Assembly (NCBI RefSeq): GCF_030272615.1
Contig: NC_081406.1
Coordinates: 261,317,386-261,381,385 of the forward strand
Reading direction: 5' to 3'
DNA: 64,000 nt
Source of the DNA: Cryptomeria japonica
Taxonomy: Eukaryota > Streptophyta > Pinopsida > Cupressales > Cupressaceae
A program made the translations under genes and the position numbers. The notes under the pieces are model-generated. The model saw nothing but the letters and a program-made list of their open reading frames with translations, did no database searches and was not told the origin of the DNA. Each line of letters begins with the position of its first letter. Positions within the stretch are counted from its first letter, which is position 1. Below are positions 1-10,067 of the stretch, piece after piece.

Positions 1-1127
1 CATGTAGGGTGCTTATTGATCCACTACGTATGGTTAATATGAATACAAAAAAATATTTTTTTACATATGCATTATATCGAGACAATTATGATAGATCTGT
101 AGTCTTGATTAAGGTGCACGATGGTTTCACTTGTCCCCACCATTGGTTCCATCACCCTCAAGTTAAACTTGAATTTAAAAGCTTCGATGTTCCTTTTACA
201 ACTATTTATACCTTAGACTAATTTCATGTGAAGTTGGCTCATTTTTTAAGACAGTACCCTATGTAGTCCATTAAAATATTGAAGTTCTCAGTTCAAGGAC
301 AAGTGTAAACTATATTTCATATCAGGTTTTATCCCTTGTTTAGACAACTATTTGGTGTATTTGGTGACTCCTAATTGCTAATCTTTGATCTGAGACTTAG
401 ACAACTATTTGGTGTATTTGGTGAATGCCCTTTTAAATCGTTAAATGAATATTTCACTATGTAATCAACAATATGAATATAAACAACAAAATCTATTTTT
501 TGTAATCAACAATATGAATATAAAGATCAAAATCTTAATCAAGGACCTTACCTTTGATGGTCTCCACTGAGTAACTTCTTGTGCTATTGTTTGTGCTGGC
601 TCTGTTGGACCCTGCAATTAAGATTCAATACATACTATTCAATAAGATTAATAGTGGAGCATAATGAAATATTGAAAAGTGTGTTACCTTATTGAGCTTC
701 TCTTTGTTTCAAGAATAGTTTAATATTCTCTACTTAACAGGCCAACCACGTGAAGGTGGAAGCTCATTTGGCCCTTCCCCACCCCCAACATGATTCTAAA
801 ATCCCCGTTAACATATAACATTCATTAATTCTTCATCCATTAATAAAATATAACATTCATTAACACATAACATTCATTAACATTCATTGACACGTAATAT
901 TCATCAACATTTATTAAAGCATATCATTCATTAACATTCATTAACACATAAAATTCATTCATTAAGAAATAATATGATTACAATCATTTATTTTTAAAAT
1001 TTTTTTTGAAGCTAAGTAAACACTAAGTGGAGCATCATTTTATTCATTTTTTTTAACCTCTTCAATTGTTATGCCTTCTTCTCATGATCTTAAGGTATGC
1101 CTAGTCCTGTACTCATGACAAGGATAC
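1..1127. other. Gene-free AT-rich stretch
   Basis: I see no coding region here. The open frame at 9-221 has no recognisable domain and is probably chance. Short direct repeats occur: a 26-bp phrase beginning AGACAACTATTTGG is found near 341 and 398, and a phrase beginning GTAATCAACAATATG near 461 and 501. A minisatellite follows at 803-965. Confidence 0.5.
803..965. repeat. ATTCATTAAC minisatellite
   Basis: About ten imperfect copies of a 10-17-bp phrase built on ATTCATTAACA(C/T)ATAA lie head to tail. Copies differ by single substitutions and small indels, as expected of an old AT-rich minisatellite. No coding or regulatory role is visible. Confidence 0.7.
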
Positions 1128-1164
1128 CTAGGCAAAGGGGGCTTCGTTGCAATAACAAAGAAAT

Positions 1165-1545
1165 GGGTTAAATTCATAAGACTTTTTTATTATTGTTACA
1201 ATTATTTCATTAATTAAAAGAATATTACATGGGTTCTCTTTACCTAATGGGGCCACATCATCTTCCCGATCATTTTGTCTAGCCTCATCCTCAACATGTT
1301 GAACACCCTCTAAATCATCTGAAGTTGAAACACACAAGAAAGGTTACATTAATCAATACACCAATTTCAATTAAATTCATTTAAAGGAATAACAATGGTC
1401 CTCTTTACCTAATGGGGGCACATCACGTTCCTAATGTTGTCTACCCTGATCATGCTCCACTTGTTCATCGCACTCTACATTCTCTAAAATAATAAAAAAA
1501 AGGTTACACTAATTGCTACACCAATTTCAATTAAAGATGTTTAAT
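1165..1545 (-). repeat. Tandemly duplicated exon-like unit
   Basis: Two units of roughly 180-210 bp repeat. Each holds the phrase CTCTTTACCTAATGGGG (a splice donor CCCCATTAG|GTAAAG when read on the minus strand) and an AGGTTACA...CACCAATTTCAATTAAA phrase. On the minus strand the units would encode similar acidic peptides, ending DDVAPLG in one and ERDVPPLG in the other. They look like duplicated 3' exons of the neighbouring minus-strand transposase-like gene. Whether they are transcribed cannot be told from sequence. Confidence 0.45.
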
Positions 1546-1574
1546 TGTATTAATAATTACATAAAAAAAATTGT

Positions 1575-3536
1575 ATAGCACATGAATACCACTAGTACCG
1601 GGATGCACACCATAACCTTCATCATCGGCAGGTTGTGTTCCAGCCTTAGCAAGTTGCATTCCAATGCCATGTGCATTGTTATCATTGCTTGCTTATTTAA
1701 AATAAATGTAGTCACTTTATGTTGGAAATTAACATGGAATAGATTATTGATCAAGTATTCATTTTTAAACAATTTTGTGTTTGCCCACTCAATTCTCTTA
1801 GGCATTCAGCCACGGATCCATAGCCTTGCTGGAAGGCAATTTTCATGTAATCTTCTATGGGCTCTCTATTGAATTCAAAGCACTGCATTTTTGCTTAATA
1901 TTATGAATTTTGCTTCTATTGTTTGATTAAAAAAAAATGTTTGCAATTTATTATTTTGATGTGATATTTCATTTATTAATACTTACAATTCGTGCGGCAA
2001 CTTTCATATAACCACCAGAGCAAAGTTTGTGTTGCCTGTATTTTTCTAGTCTTGCCTTAGTTGCCTTCGATGTGTCGGGCAACCTATGAAAAGTTTGAAA
2101 TATGTTAGATTATGTAAATATAAAGAGTAATTAGTACATAATTACATTGTTAATAGTATCACATACCTTCCTTCGCCCGGTGGTGTATGTCCTTTTCTCT
2201 TTTCAATTTTTTCCTTTCCATCTGAAACCAGGTCCTTCCACTCCCTCTCTAGAATCATGGGGGGATGCTCGTACTTTTTGTTCTTCTCTAAATGTGTCCT
2301 ATATTGGTCCCTCACATACTTTAGATATGTGCCAGCTTTCTGAAGGACCTTGGTTTTGTTGAATGTGTCATTTCTGTACAACACAACCAAACGGTTTATG
2401 AGTTCATTTTTTAATTGTTGATTTTGGGCATTCCACCGTGTACGTATGGTGGGCTTGAAGATCTCCAATGTAATATCATTTAGATATTTATAAAAAACAT
2501 CATTGCTTGCAAAAAAATCATGGGATCATTAGTCCAAAATGAGAGATCAATAAGTAAATTACAATTGAGCTATATATAATACTTATTTTATAGTACCTAG
2601 AACCTTCTCTATCTTTATGGGAACAAGATCATCAGTCACCACAAATGTGTTCGACAATGTTCCCGTACTAGTAATACGGGAAGATCTAGAAAATGCTTCT
2701 AAAATATCACCACTAGTGACCTCTGCATCCCCAGGTGCATGTCTTGTTGCACAGGTCAGTGCAGTACTTGATGACTGCATGTTGTGTATTGCCGACATTG
2801 TAGTCGACAATATAGGTGTCGATGATGAGGTTGGATGAGGTGGTGAATGCACAAGAACATGAACAACACCTAAAGATTAATACATTAAATATAAGAGCAA
2901 TAACACATTAACAGAAGGACATGAACATGCAAAAATATGAGTTGATGTATGCATAGAACATGGTAATCACTTGAACTACCTGGAGTACCCTGATCATGGC
3001 CAACAGCTTCATGAGGATGCAAAAATTCCTGTAAAAACAACACGTACATATTTTAGTTCATGACATAAAAGAGTATAAAATATAAACCATGAATGAACTT
3101 ATGTTATAATTAAAGATTGCATGACTGCTTACTTGCAAGTTTTGTGCTCTCTCTGTCAATTGTTTCACCCTCTCTTGTATCTCATAAGTTTGAGGGACTA
3201 TGAATAACAATTTAAGAATTTCTTTACTAATTTTTTTTGCGTCTTTCTTATCATTTCAACAGGGTTTGTGGAATATGTGATGTCATCATTACATAATAGT
3301 GAGTCCACCTTTGTATCGATGTTCTCAGCTACTACAAGTGTCTTTCCCCGAACATCCATCTGTGAGAAGAATATTAGTAACATTATGAAAATTAATCTAA
3401 AACCCTAAAGAAAAGAACATAATAATATAACATTTTTCTTGTATCTAATTTGTACAATTACAATGAGGTTTACCTACTCGATAGAAGTGCTCGGAGCTAC
3501 ATCTCGGTCTGTGCTATGTATTGGATCAATGTCACG
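1575..3536 (-). CDS. Multi-exon plant transposase-like gene (En/Spm-associated type)
   Basis: I read a chain of short minus-strand exons, most bounded by plausible AG acceptors and GT donors: 3536-3478, 3359-3228, 3197-3133 (QERVKQLTERAQNLQ), 3028-2980, 2869-2597 (Ser/Thr/Pro rich), 2505-2167, 2083-1987, about 1882-1740 and about 1690-1575. The core reads EREWKDLVSDGKEKIEKRKG, then SKATKARLEKYRQHKLCSGG and NREPIEDYMKIAFQQGYGS. This resembles the short conserved domain of plant Ptta/En/Spm transposase-like proteins, which is an inference from pattern. No stop interrupts the core exons. The SET block lies just upstream in the same orientation, so the two could be one transcription unit. The start codon and terminal exon are not resolved. 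Confidence 0.45.
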
Positions 3537-3601
3537 CTGTGAGAAAAATTAAATATAAAAAAACATTACCTAAATGAAACCAATAGACTTACCAAAAAAA
3601 C

Positions 3602-4455
3602 TTAATAATAAAATGGTATATTGGAGTCATTAATTGGAGGTTGGTTTAAATGGTATATATAAGTACACACGACCCCCATGATAGTAACTTTGTTTGTATC
3701 TATGTGATTCAAATTGTAATTGATTAGCAGCTCTTCTCCTGCACTTATTGATTTTATTGCACATACAAATACACAGTTTCCCTCGCGTGCCTCAAATATG
3801 CAATTGGGTTGCCTATAAGTTGACACAGGTCGTGTGCTGTTAATAAAACATGGAATTTTCCCTGTTGGTTTTGGCCTCTTGTCAATGTACATAGCCACTC
3901 TTTTAATTTGATCATCATCTTTTAGCTGTATATAATTAGTTGACAGTGCATACCTACGCATACTTCGTGTGTATCAAACCAGTTGCATCCAATTTTTGTA
4001 ATTGTAACAGGATCCGACATACTCCATCAATTCAACAACTTTGTTGCAATAGACCTCTATGTTGTCCATGAAAAATAGGCCCAAACCATGTAATGACGAT
4101 GGTGCTATGTGATATATCCTCCCATTAACACAAAAATTAGTGTTTATTGGAGGAATTTCCTTGGATACCCATTGTTTCTTTAGAGGTTTGTACCTCAAGG
4201 GCACCTCAATTTTGCCTATGCTCTCGTCATCATAAGAACATGACCCCTCTTGAGAAACAAACAATTCTATACGTTTATGGAATTTTCTTCTAGTCTTTTG
4301 ACCTCTAGTTGATCTCCCTCTTTTAGACCTAATACATGTCTCACTTTCCTCTTCTCTTCCCGAATTTACCTTGCTCGAGGAAGACACATCTAACAAATAC
4401 CTATTTGGTGGTACCTGCACTCCATCAAATGAGAGAAGTTGGGAAAGGGTTGATT
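3602..4455 (-). pseudogene. SET-domain protein coding block with in-frame TGA
   Basis: The minus strand encodes a basic region (SKRGRSTRGQKTRRKFHKR) followed by a SET-like domain: NGRIYHIAPSSLHGLGLFF, VELMEYVG, YIDKRPKPTG, then CFINSTRPVSTYRQPNC and ISAGEELLINYN. SET domains transfer methyl groups from S-adenosylmethionine to lysine, usually on histones. Here the usual INHS signature is INST, so activity is uncertain. A TGA (about 3974-3976) lies between WMQLV and YTRSMRRYAL, and the frame continues unchanged on both sides. It fits a CGA-to-TGA change. The frame opens near 4455 after a stop or intron boundary. An alternative is an intact spliced gene in which the TGA is avoided. Confidence 0.7.
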
Positions 4456-6571
4456 GTTATAGTGAGAGGAAAATCCGATGGTGTAGTCACTGACCAAGGT
4501 GAACTAAGAGGTGAGTTGGCTATACCAAGTCATACTTTGGATGGACCCATTTGCCACATGGAAGGCAGTGTCAGATTGACTAACAATGACCATGTGATTC
4601 ATCGAGATGGATAGGATCTACGATGGAGTTTCAAACAATTTTTATAAGGGTGTTGTAAAGGCATGGTATGTTATCTACACGAAAAAGTTAGAATGGACAG
4701 AGTGAAAGCTTGTCAACTTGGAGAAAATAGCGACAAGGTAGGACGATTGGATGTCGACTCATTTCAGAAGGCCAGTTTTCTGAAGGTTTGTATTGAATCG
4801 AAATTGATTTGACAATAAAGGACAATAGTTTGAGAGGCATAAGAGAATTTGGATAACCTCTGAGTTGGAAATGAAAGATCATAGATTTCTTGGTAAAATC
4901 AGAGGTTTCTTGTTGTGAAGGATTCTCACGGAGGGATAAAGTCAAAAATCCTTCTTTGAGAAGATCTAAAAGAGGATAATCCAGTATTTTAAAATAATTC
5001 TAAAGAAAAGTTACATAGTCCCAGGATGAGAACATCAAAACAAAATCATCCATGTAAGGTGAATCTTGACAGAAAAGAAATGGATTAATTTTCATTGTGA
5101 AAAAGTTGGAATTCGACGGTGTCTTGGGTCTAACATACATGATTTCCCTAGTTCACAGCTAGCATGGTGAATAGATAGAAGTGAGAATTTAGGAAGATTG
5201 TTTTTGCATGAACAAACACCGCCAAGTGAAGTGATTTTGATTATAAATACAATAAGGTGGTAGTTTAGTTGGTAGAAGAGAAAAGAAGCCTCTTTTCTTT
5301 CTAAAGAGCGGTTTTTCATCACTAAAGAAGATGTTGTTTGAGTAGTATCATGCATGGAGTTGTTGTGTGCTTGTTGATATCAGATGGGTGTTCTTTCTCT
5401 TGTGTGAGTTTTCTTATTGTCAGAGGGGGCATGAAAGCCATTTCTTATCAGAAAAAGTCACCGATGATGCATCCTCTACTTCTACTTTGCCACTAGCTGG
5501 CAAGGGGTTTGAGGAAGGAGCCCACAAGGGAATGAAAGAAGGATTTTTTTGAGTGGGGAGCGGCAGCCAGTCATCTCTGCGATGACATGGAAGCTGCGAC
5601 CCCTCCCTAACATATTATGTTTCTCTATAAGTTTCTCCTTTCACTTTCTCTGATCCTGGGCATAAAGGTTGGAAATCTTCCTCTAGTTTGAGGGCGATTT
5701 TACTTCTTGCCAGGATCTAGTTTCCCTTCCGGGAAGGAAAATGCTCTGTACGATAGAACGAAGCATCTCATAGTTCGATTGAAGATATCAGGATGATAAT
5801 GGTACGTCTCAAGCACTTTTGTTTCTACCAATGTTTAGTTACAAATTGTGAGCCTATTTTATCACGGGTGCCAGCGTATGGGTAGTTTTAAGGAATATTT
5901 TATAATAGAATTGTGTATGCCTTTCTTGGCTTGTTCATTCTAGATGACATGTGTCTCTTGGCCTCAAGATTTTTGCTCCCTTATTTTCTATAAAAGGGAA
6001 ATCAAGGCCATTAGAAAGGGCTCCAAAAACTTTGAATAGGGTCTCTTGTGTAGGTTGGGTCTACAGGATTAGGTTCTAGTTTTTGCGAAGTCATGAGTAA
6101 ATAGCAGAGAATTGTAATGTCATTTTGCAGAGCAAAATAAAAGATAGTCATTAGTTTCAAATTTCAAATGGGTTCTTTTGTAAATGAAATGTATTCGGTT
6201 ATTTGATAGAAGATAGCTTTTGAAGTTAATACAATTATAATTTCAAAATCCTTACTCTCCTGTGTATGATTTTATCTTCTTTTGAGTTAATGGTATCGAG
6301 GGTTTCATTTGCTTATTGCATTGTTACGATGTATGTAATTTTTTCATTTCATGCTTTAATCCAAGGGGTTAATTAAAATGATTGAATGGAATTATATAGG
6401 GATAAAGCTTGTACTAGGATTTGATAAGTAGTTCGGGTAAGAAATTGCAAATAAAATGATATTGTAAGGCGATATTGTTTAATATTTAATCAGTTGTTAG
6501 ATAAATTTCTGTCAAGTTTAAGTGATATTTGAGAAACTCAAAGCCCACTGCAGTAAGGCACTGGTATATTT
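4456..6571. other. No recognised feature
   Basis: Several open frames shorter than 95 codons exist on both strands, but none shows a domain, plausible codon pattern or splice-linked continuation. No LTR ends, terminal inverted repeats or tandem repeats were recognised. Confidence 0.5.
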
Positions 6572-7587
6572 TGTTGGACACAATGGATCAATGAGAGGGG
6601 GGGGTGAATCAGTGATTTAAACACTTTTTCTTTAACAGAGAGATACCGGTAAAGTAGAGGACAAGCTGAATGCCAACCGATAACTTAAACAATGCAAGTA
6701 GAGTTTGTGAAAGGACTAGTTGAAATATTAACTTCACACATGAATAAGAATACATCACACAACACTAGATATATATGAGGAAAACCCAATGTGAGAAAAA
6801 CCTTGGTGAGAATAGTTGTTGGAGATCTTCTACCCCAATCCAGCCTCACAATGAAGCTCTGATTACAATATTTAGGGCACCAACCACTACACAATTTATA
6901 GGCTACAACCCCTGCACTAAGCAACAAATTAGTAAAAACAAAATAAAGCTCAGATTTACAAATGAAATCACTATTGCAAATGAATTTTTGCAACCTTACA
7001 ATATTCCTTTCTATTGGTTTTAGCCTTACCGGTCTGTATACTTCTTCACTCACTCTGCAACCTAACTTTGATGATCACTTGTCTAAGTCCCCTCTCCTAA
7101 TGTCTTTTCACCTTCAACTCACACTTGATCACCCTTGATTAAGCATAGCTTCTATCGATTTGTCACCTTTGTTGTCAATACACACTCCATCGGTTGTTCC
7201 TTACACTGGTTTACTCTGCTTTTCTTTATCAGCCAAATCTTTGCTCATAAACACTTGAAGTGTTTATCTCTTCAGCTCTCAGACAATAATTTTACACTTG
7301 TCTTCCCTCTACAAGAGAAACTACAACAGTCTCAAGTCATCATATTTAAACTTGAGCTTTCCCACCATGAAACTATTCAAACTCAGAGCAGTTAGGGTTT
7401 CCTTTACCCAACACAATCTGCATGAGATCCAATCTAGTATATCTTGGATTGATCACCTGTACTTCAAAAATGTATCTATACATTGTTAGTGTAGGTTTTT
7501 TATTTTCCTTATGTTAGGGGGTATTTATTTTTCCTACACATATATTATTTAAGCTTGCTTAGGTTAATAGGAGTGGTTTATATGAGG

Positions 7588-7595
7588 ACACGTGG
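7588..7595 (+). promoter_or_regulatory. G-box/ABRE-like ACACGTGG in the 5' LTR
   Basis: ACACGTGG is a perfect match to the core bound by plant bZIP factors of the abscisic-acid and stress response. The 3' LTR has ACAGATGG at the same place, so only one LTR copy retains the box. Function is inferred from motif alone. Confidence 0.4.
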
Positions 7596-7980
7596 TGAAA
7601 TACTTCAGCTACATGTATAACTCTCCACCTCATATGGGTAGTTGAGTTACACACCCTCTTTTGGCTTGTTGTGCCACCTCTCATAACCACTATTTGGTCA
7701 TTTCCTAAGTGGGTTATGGGGTAGTTGGGTTTCACACCCTCTTTTGGCTTGTTGTGCCACCTCTCATAACCACTATTTTGTCATTTCCTAAGTGGGTTAT
7801 GGGGTAGTTGGGTTTCACACTCTCTTTTGGCCTTATGTGCCAACTTTCTCAACTCCTTTTTTGTCTCCATGTAAGGAGGTTATGCCACATGTTTTGGCAT
7901 TTACCAAGAAGGTAAAACCTCCCACTTTTTATGGAGAATAGGAGTTAATACACCCCTTGGATGTATATGTTTATATTTTT

Positions 7981-7992
7981 CTATATAATAAG
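7981..7992 (+). promoter_or_regulatory. TATA-like box of LTR A
   Basis: CTATATAATAAG lies about 220 bp before the LTR end, a usual place for the U3/R promoter in plant copia LTRs. The 3' LTR has CTATACAATAAG there. Confidence 0.5.
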
Positions 7993-8212
7993 CACTATAC
8001 TCTCACCTTCACTGGTCAAGTTAAGCAGGTGAAGTGATAGCTTGGTCAGAGTCCTCTCCAAATTCTCCTCTTTGTCTCTATTTCTCTCTCATATTGAAAT
8101 TATCTTCATTCAGCTATTTTGATCTTCGATCATCTGTTGTGTGAAGAGTTGCATGTGATTTACGACCAACATTAGATCTTGGCTCGATTCTCGCTTCTCA
8201 CAGAATCTCACA

Positions 8213-8223
8213 TGGTATCAGAG
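8213..8223 (+). promoter_or_regulatory. Primer-binding site (initiator tRNA-Met)
   Basis: TGGTATCAGAG directly follows the LTR end and is complementary to the 3' end of plant initiator tRNA-Met, the usual copia primer. Confidence 0.9.
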
Positions 8224-9236
8224 TTTATTGTCTAGTATAACTCATTGCTTTTTTTATTTATTTGAGGGATTTGAGACTTTTATATAGCTAATATTTTCCT
8301 TAAAAACTAAGTATGCTCTTCTCATGCATTCTCGTGTGATCTGGAGAATCAAAATAGTTTAAAGGAAAATAGCTTCTAGTTATATCTGGTTTACATGTAT
8401 GTGTTCTTGTAAGATCTGGGTGATTGCAGCTTTGTGGTAATATTGGAAGCTTAATAAGAAGTTCCAGAGTGTCCATAAGGCTTGACAAAGTCAAAAGTGA
8501 CTTTTACTTCACCAAAATCAGAGTTTGGAGGACACAGTAAAAAATCAGAGTAAATTTTTTTTACTGGAGCTGTTTTCATTTCAGCTTTAGTGTTCAACTT
8601 CTGTTCACTTTCACAAAAAATGATTTCTGGGTTGTCTTTTCAGCATCGAAAAAATTTTGGGTTTCAGATGGTATTTTGAAAAAGTTAATTAATTTTTTAG
8701 AAATCGAGCTTGAATAGGGCCTAAGCCGTTTTTCTATCAGGGAAATTCAGCAACATTTCTTAAAAGTTGCACAACTTTTGCCTTGGGTGTCAGATTTTTG
8801 CAAACAAATACTTGACGAAAAGCTAGAAATGAGCACTCTCCATTATTGCAGGTCTAATTAAATTTTTTGGTCTTTGTCTACCAGATATTAAAGGTTGTAT
8901 CAGTTGCTTCATTTTCTCTTCAACTGGTCATATCTTTCTCCTCACAACTCCGTTTTTCAAAAACTAATAATTGTTAGAAAGGTATTGAGATAAATTAAGC
9001 AGTTATAAGGCTAATTTGTTTCAAATCTTGTTTCAAATTATTTGTATTTAAAATCTCTATTGGTTTCTTAAAAGAATTGTAATCTGATAAAAAGCCTTGT
9101 AAATGCACTAAGTATAAAGTGCCAACCTTGTAATATTTGGGGGGGTGATTTCTGAGACTAGTGAAAAGGGGGGGTGTCTCTTGTGCCTTCTTTCTTGCAC
9201 TTTTCCTGATTCTTTGCAATCTTCTTTTTTACTCTC
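8224..9236 (+). other. Element A untranslated leader
   Basis: This is about 1.0 kb between the primer-binding site and the gag ATG. It has no long open frame and no recognised structure. A G-run interrupted by TGATTTC occurs near 9140-9175. Confidence 0.6.
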
Positions 9237-10067
9237 TTGGATGCATCTATAGTTCCACTTTTAACACCATATAATTATTTTGAATGGAAATCTAAGATGA
9301 TAATATATCTGAAAAGACATGGATATCATCATGTTACTATGGGACTTGAAATTGAACCTCAAGATGTTGCAGAAAAGATTAAATGGTTTAATAAATGTGA
9401 TGAAGCTTTTGGTACTCTATGTATGTCAGTCTCTCTAGACCTTCTTTTTCACATTGACTCTGCCACTACACCAAATGCAGTGTGGACCACTTTGGAAAAC
9501 CTCTTTGGGAAGCAGGATGAGCTAAGAGGTCATCAGTTAGAGAATGAACTCATAGAGTTGAATCCAACCAATTTTGATACTATACAAGACTTCTTCACTA
9601 AACTTAAGTCTATAAGATTTCAGTTGGAACAATGTGGAACTAAGAAAGATGATAAGCAACTGATCTTGAGTATTCTTTCTAAGCTTGGTCCTAACTATTC
9701 AGTGTTTGTTTCTACATTCTATGCTACAAAATGTGCCCTAGGTACCACATTCAAAATGCCTTCTCTGGATGAATTTGCTACAGAACTCACTAGGGAGCAA
9801 GACAAATTGGTTCAAATGGGTACAATAAAACCCTCTAAGTCACATGCCTTAGTTGTAAATCAAGGCACAAAAGAACAAAAAGGGTCTAGTAAGCAAGATA
9901 AGAAACAAAAGAATCAAGGAGAGAAGAAAAAAGATCAGAAATCTGCTACTTCAAAAGCAGATAATCAAACCTCTTCATCAAGAGGTGAACAACCTAAGAA
10001 GGAGAAGGTCAAGTGTTCTTATTGTAAGAGGCCTGGTCATGATGAACATAAGTGTTTAAAGAAATAA
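9237..10067 (+). CDS. gag: Copia A gag (nucleocapsid-type protein)
   Basis: The 276-codon frame begins with MDASIVPLLTPYNYFEWKSK, the DUF4219/UBN2-type copia gag start, in which the YxxWKxxM core binds the particle shell. UBN2-like helices follow (VWTTLENLFG, FFTKLKSIRFQL). The C-terminal third is Lys/Gln rich and ends in a CCHC zinc knuckle, CSYCKRPGHDEHKC. The ATG at 9237 opens the conserved start, so it is well supported. The TAA at 10065 probably arose from CAA, because sense-like sequence (IDHLSNLLEKNNIKVSD) continues in the same frame. Then the frame is lost before the protease. Confidence 0.9.
   Translation: MDASIVPLLTPYNYFEWKSKMIIYLKRHGYHHVTMGLEIEPQDVAEKIKWFNKCDEAFGTLCMSVSLDLLFHIDSATTPNAVWTTLENLFGKQDELRGHQLENELIELNPTNFDTIQDFFTKLKSIRFQLEQCGTKKDDKQLILSILSKLGPNYSVFVSTFYATKCALGTTFKMPSLDEFATELTREQDKLVQMGTIKPSKSHALVVNQGTKEQKGSSKQDKKQKNQGEKKKDQKSATSKADNQTSSSRGEQPKKEKVKCSYCKRPGHDEHKCLKK

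Larger units (their letters stand above)
7484..8212 (+). repeat. Element A 5' LTR
   Basis: It runs TGTTAGTGTAGG...GAATCTCACA, exactly 729 bp. An internal tandem repeat of 83-bp period (units starting near 7641, 7724 and 7807; the third partial) carries CACCCTCTTTTGGC and CATTTCCTAAGTGGG. A TATA-like CTATATAATAAG lies at 7981-7992, and an ACACGTGG box at 7588-7595. The LTR drives and terminates the element's transcript. Confidence 0.93.

Noticed and set aside
4336-4614. Plus-strand open frame of 92 codons overlapping the SET block
   Set aside because: Its first part is antisense to the SET exon, and the rest has no recognisable domain or splice support.
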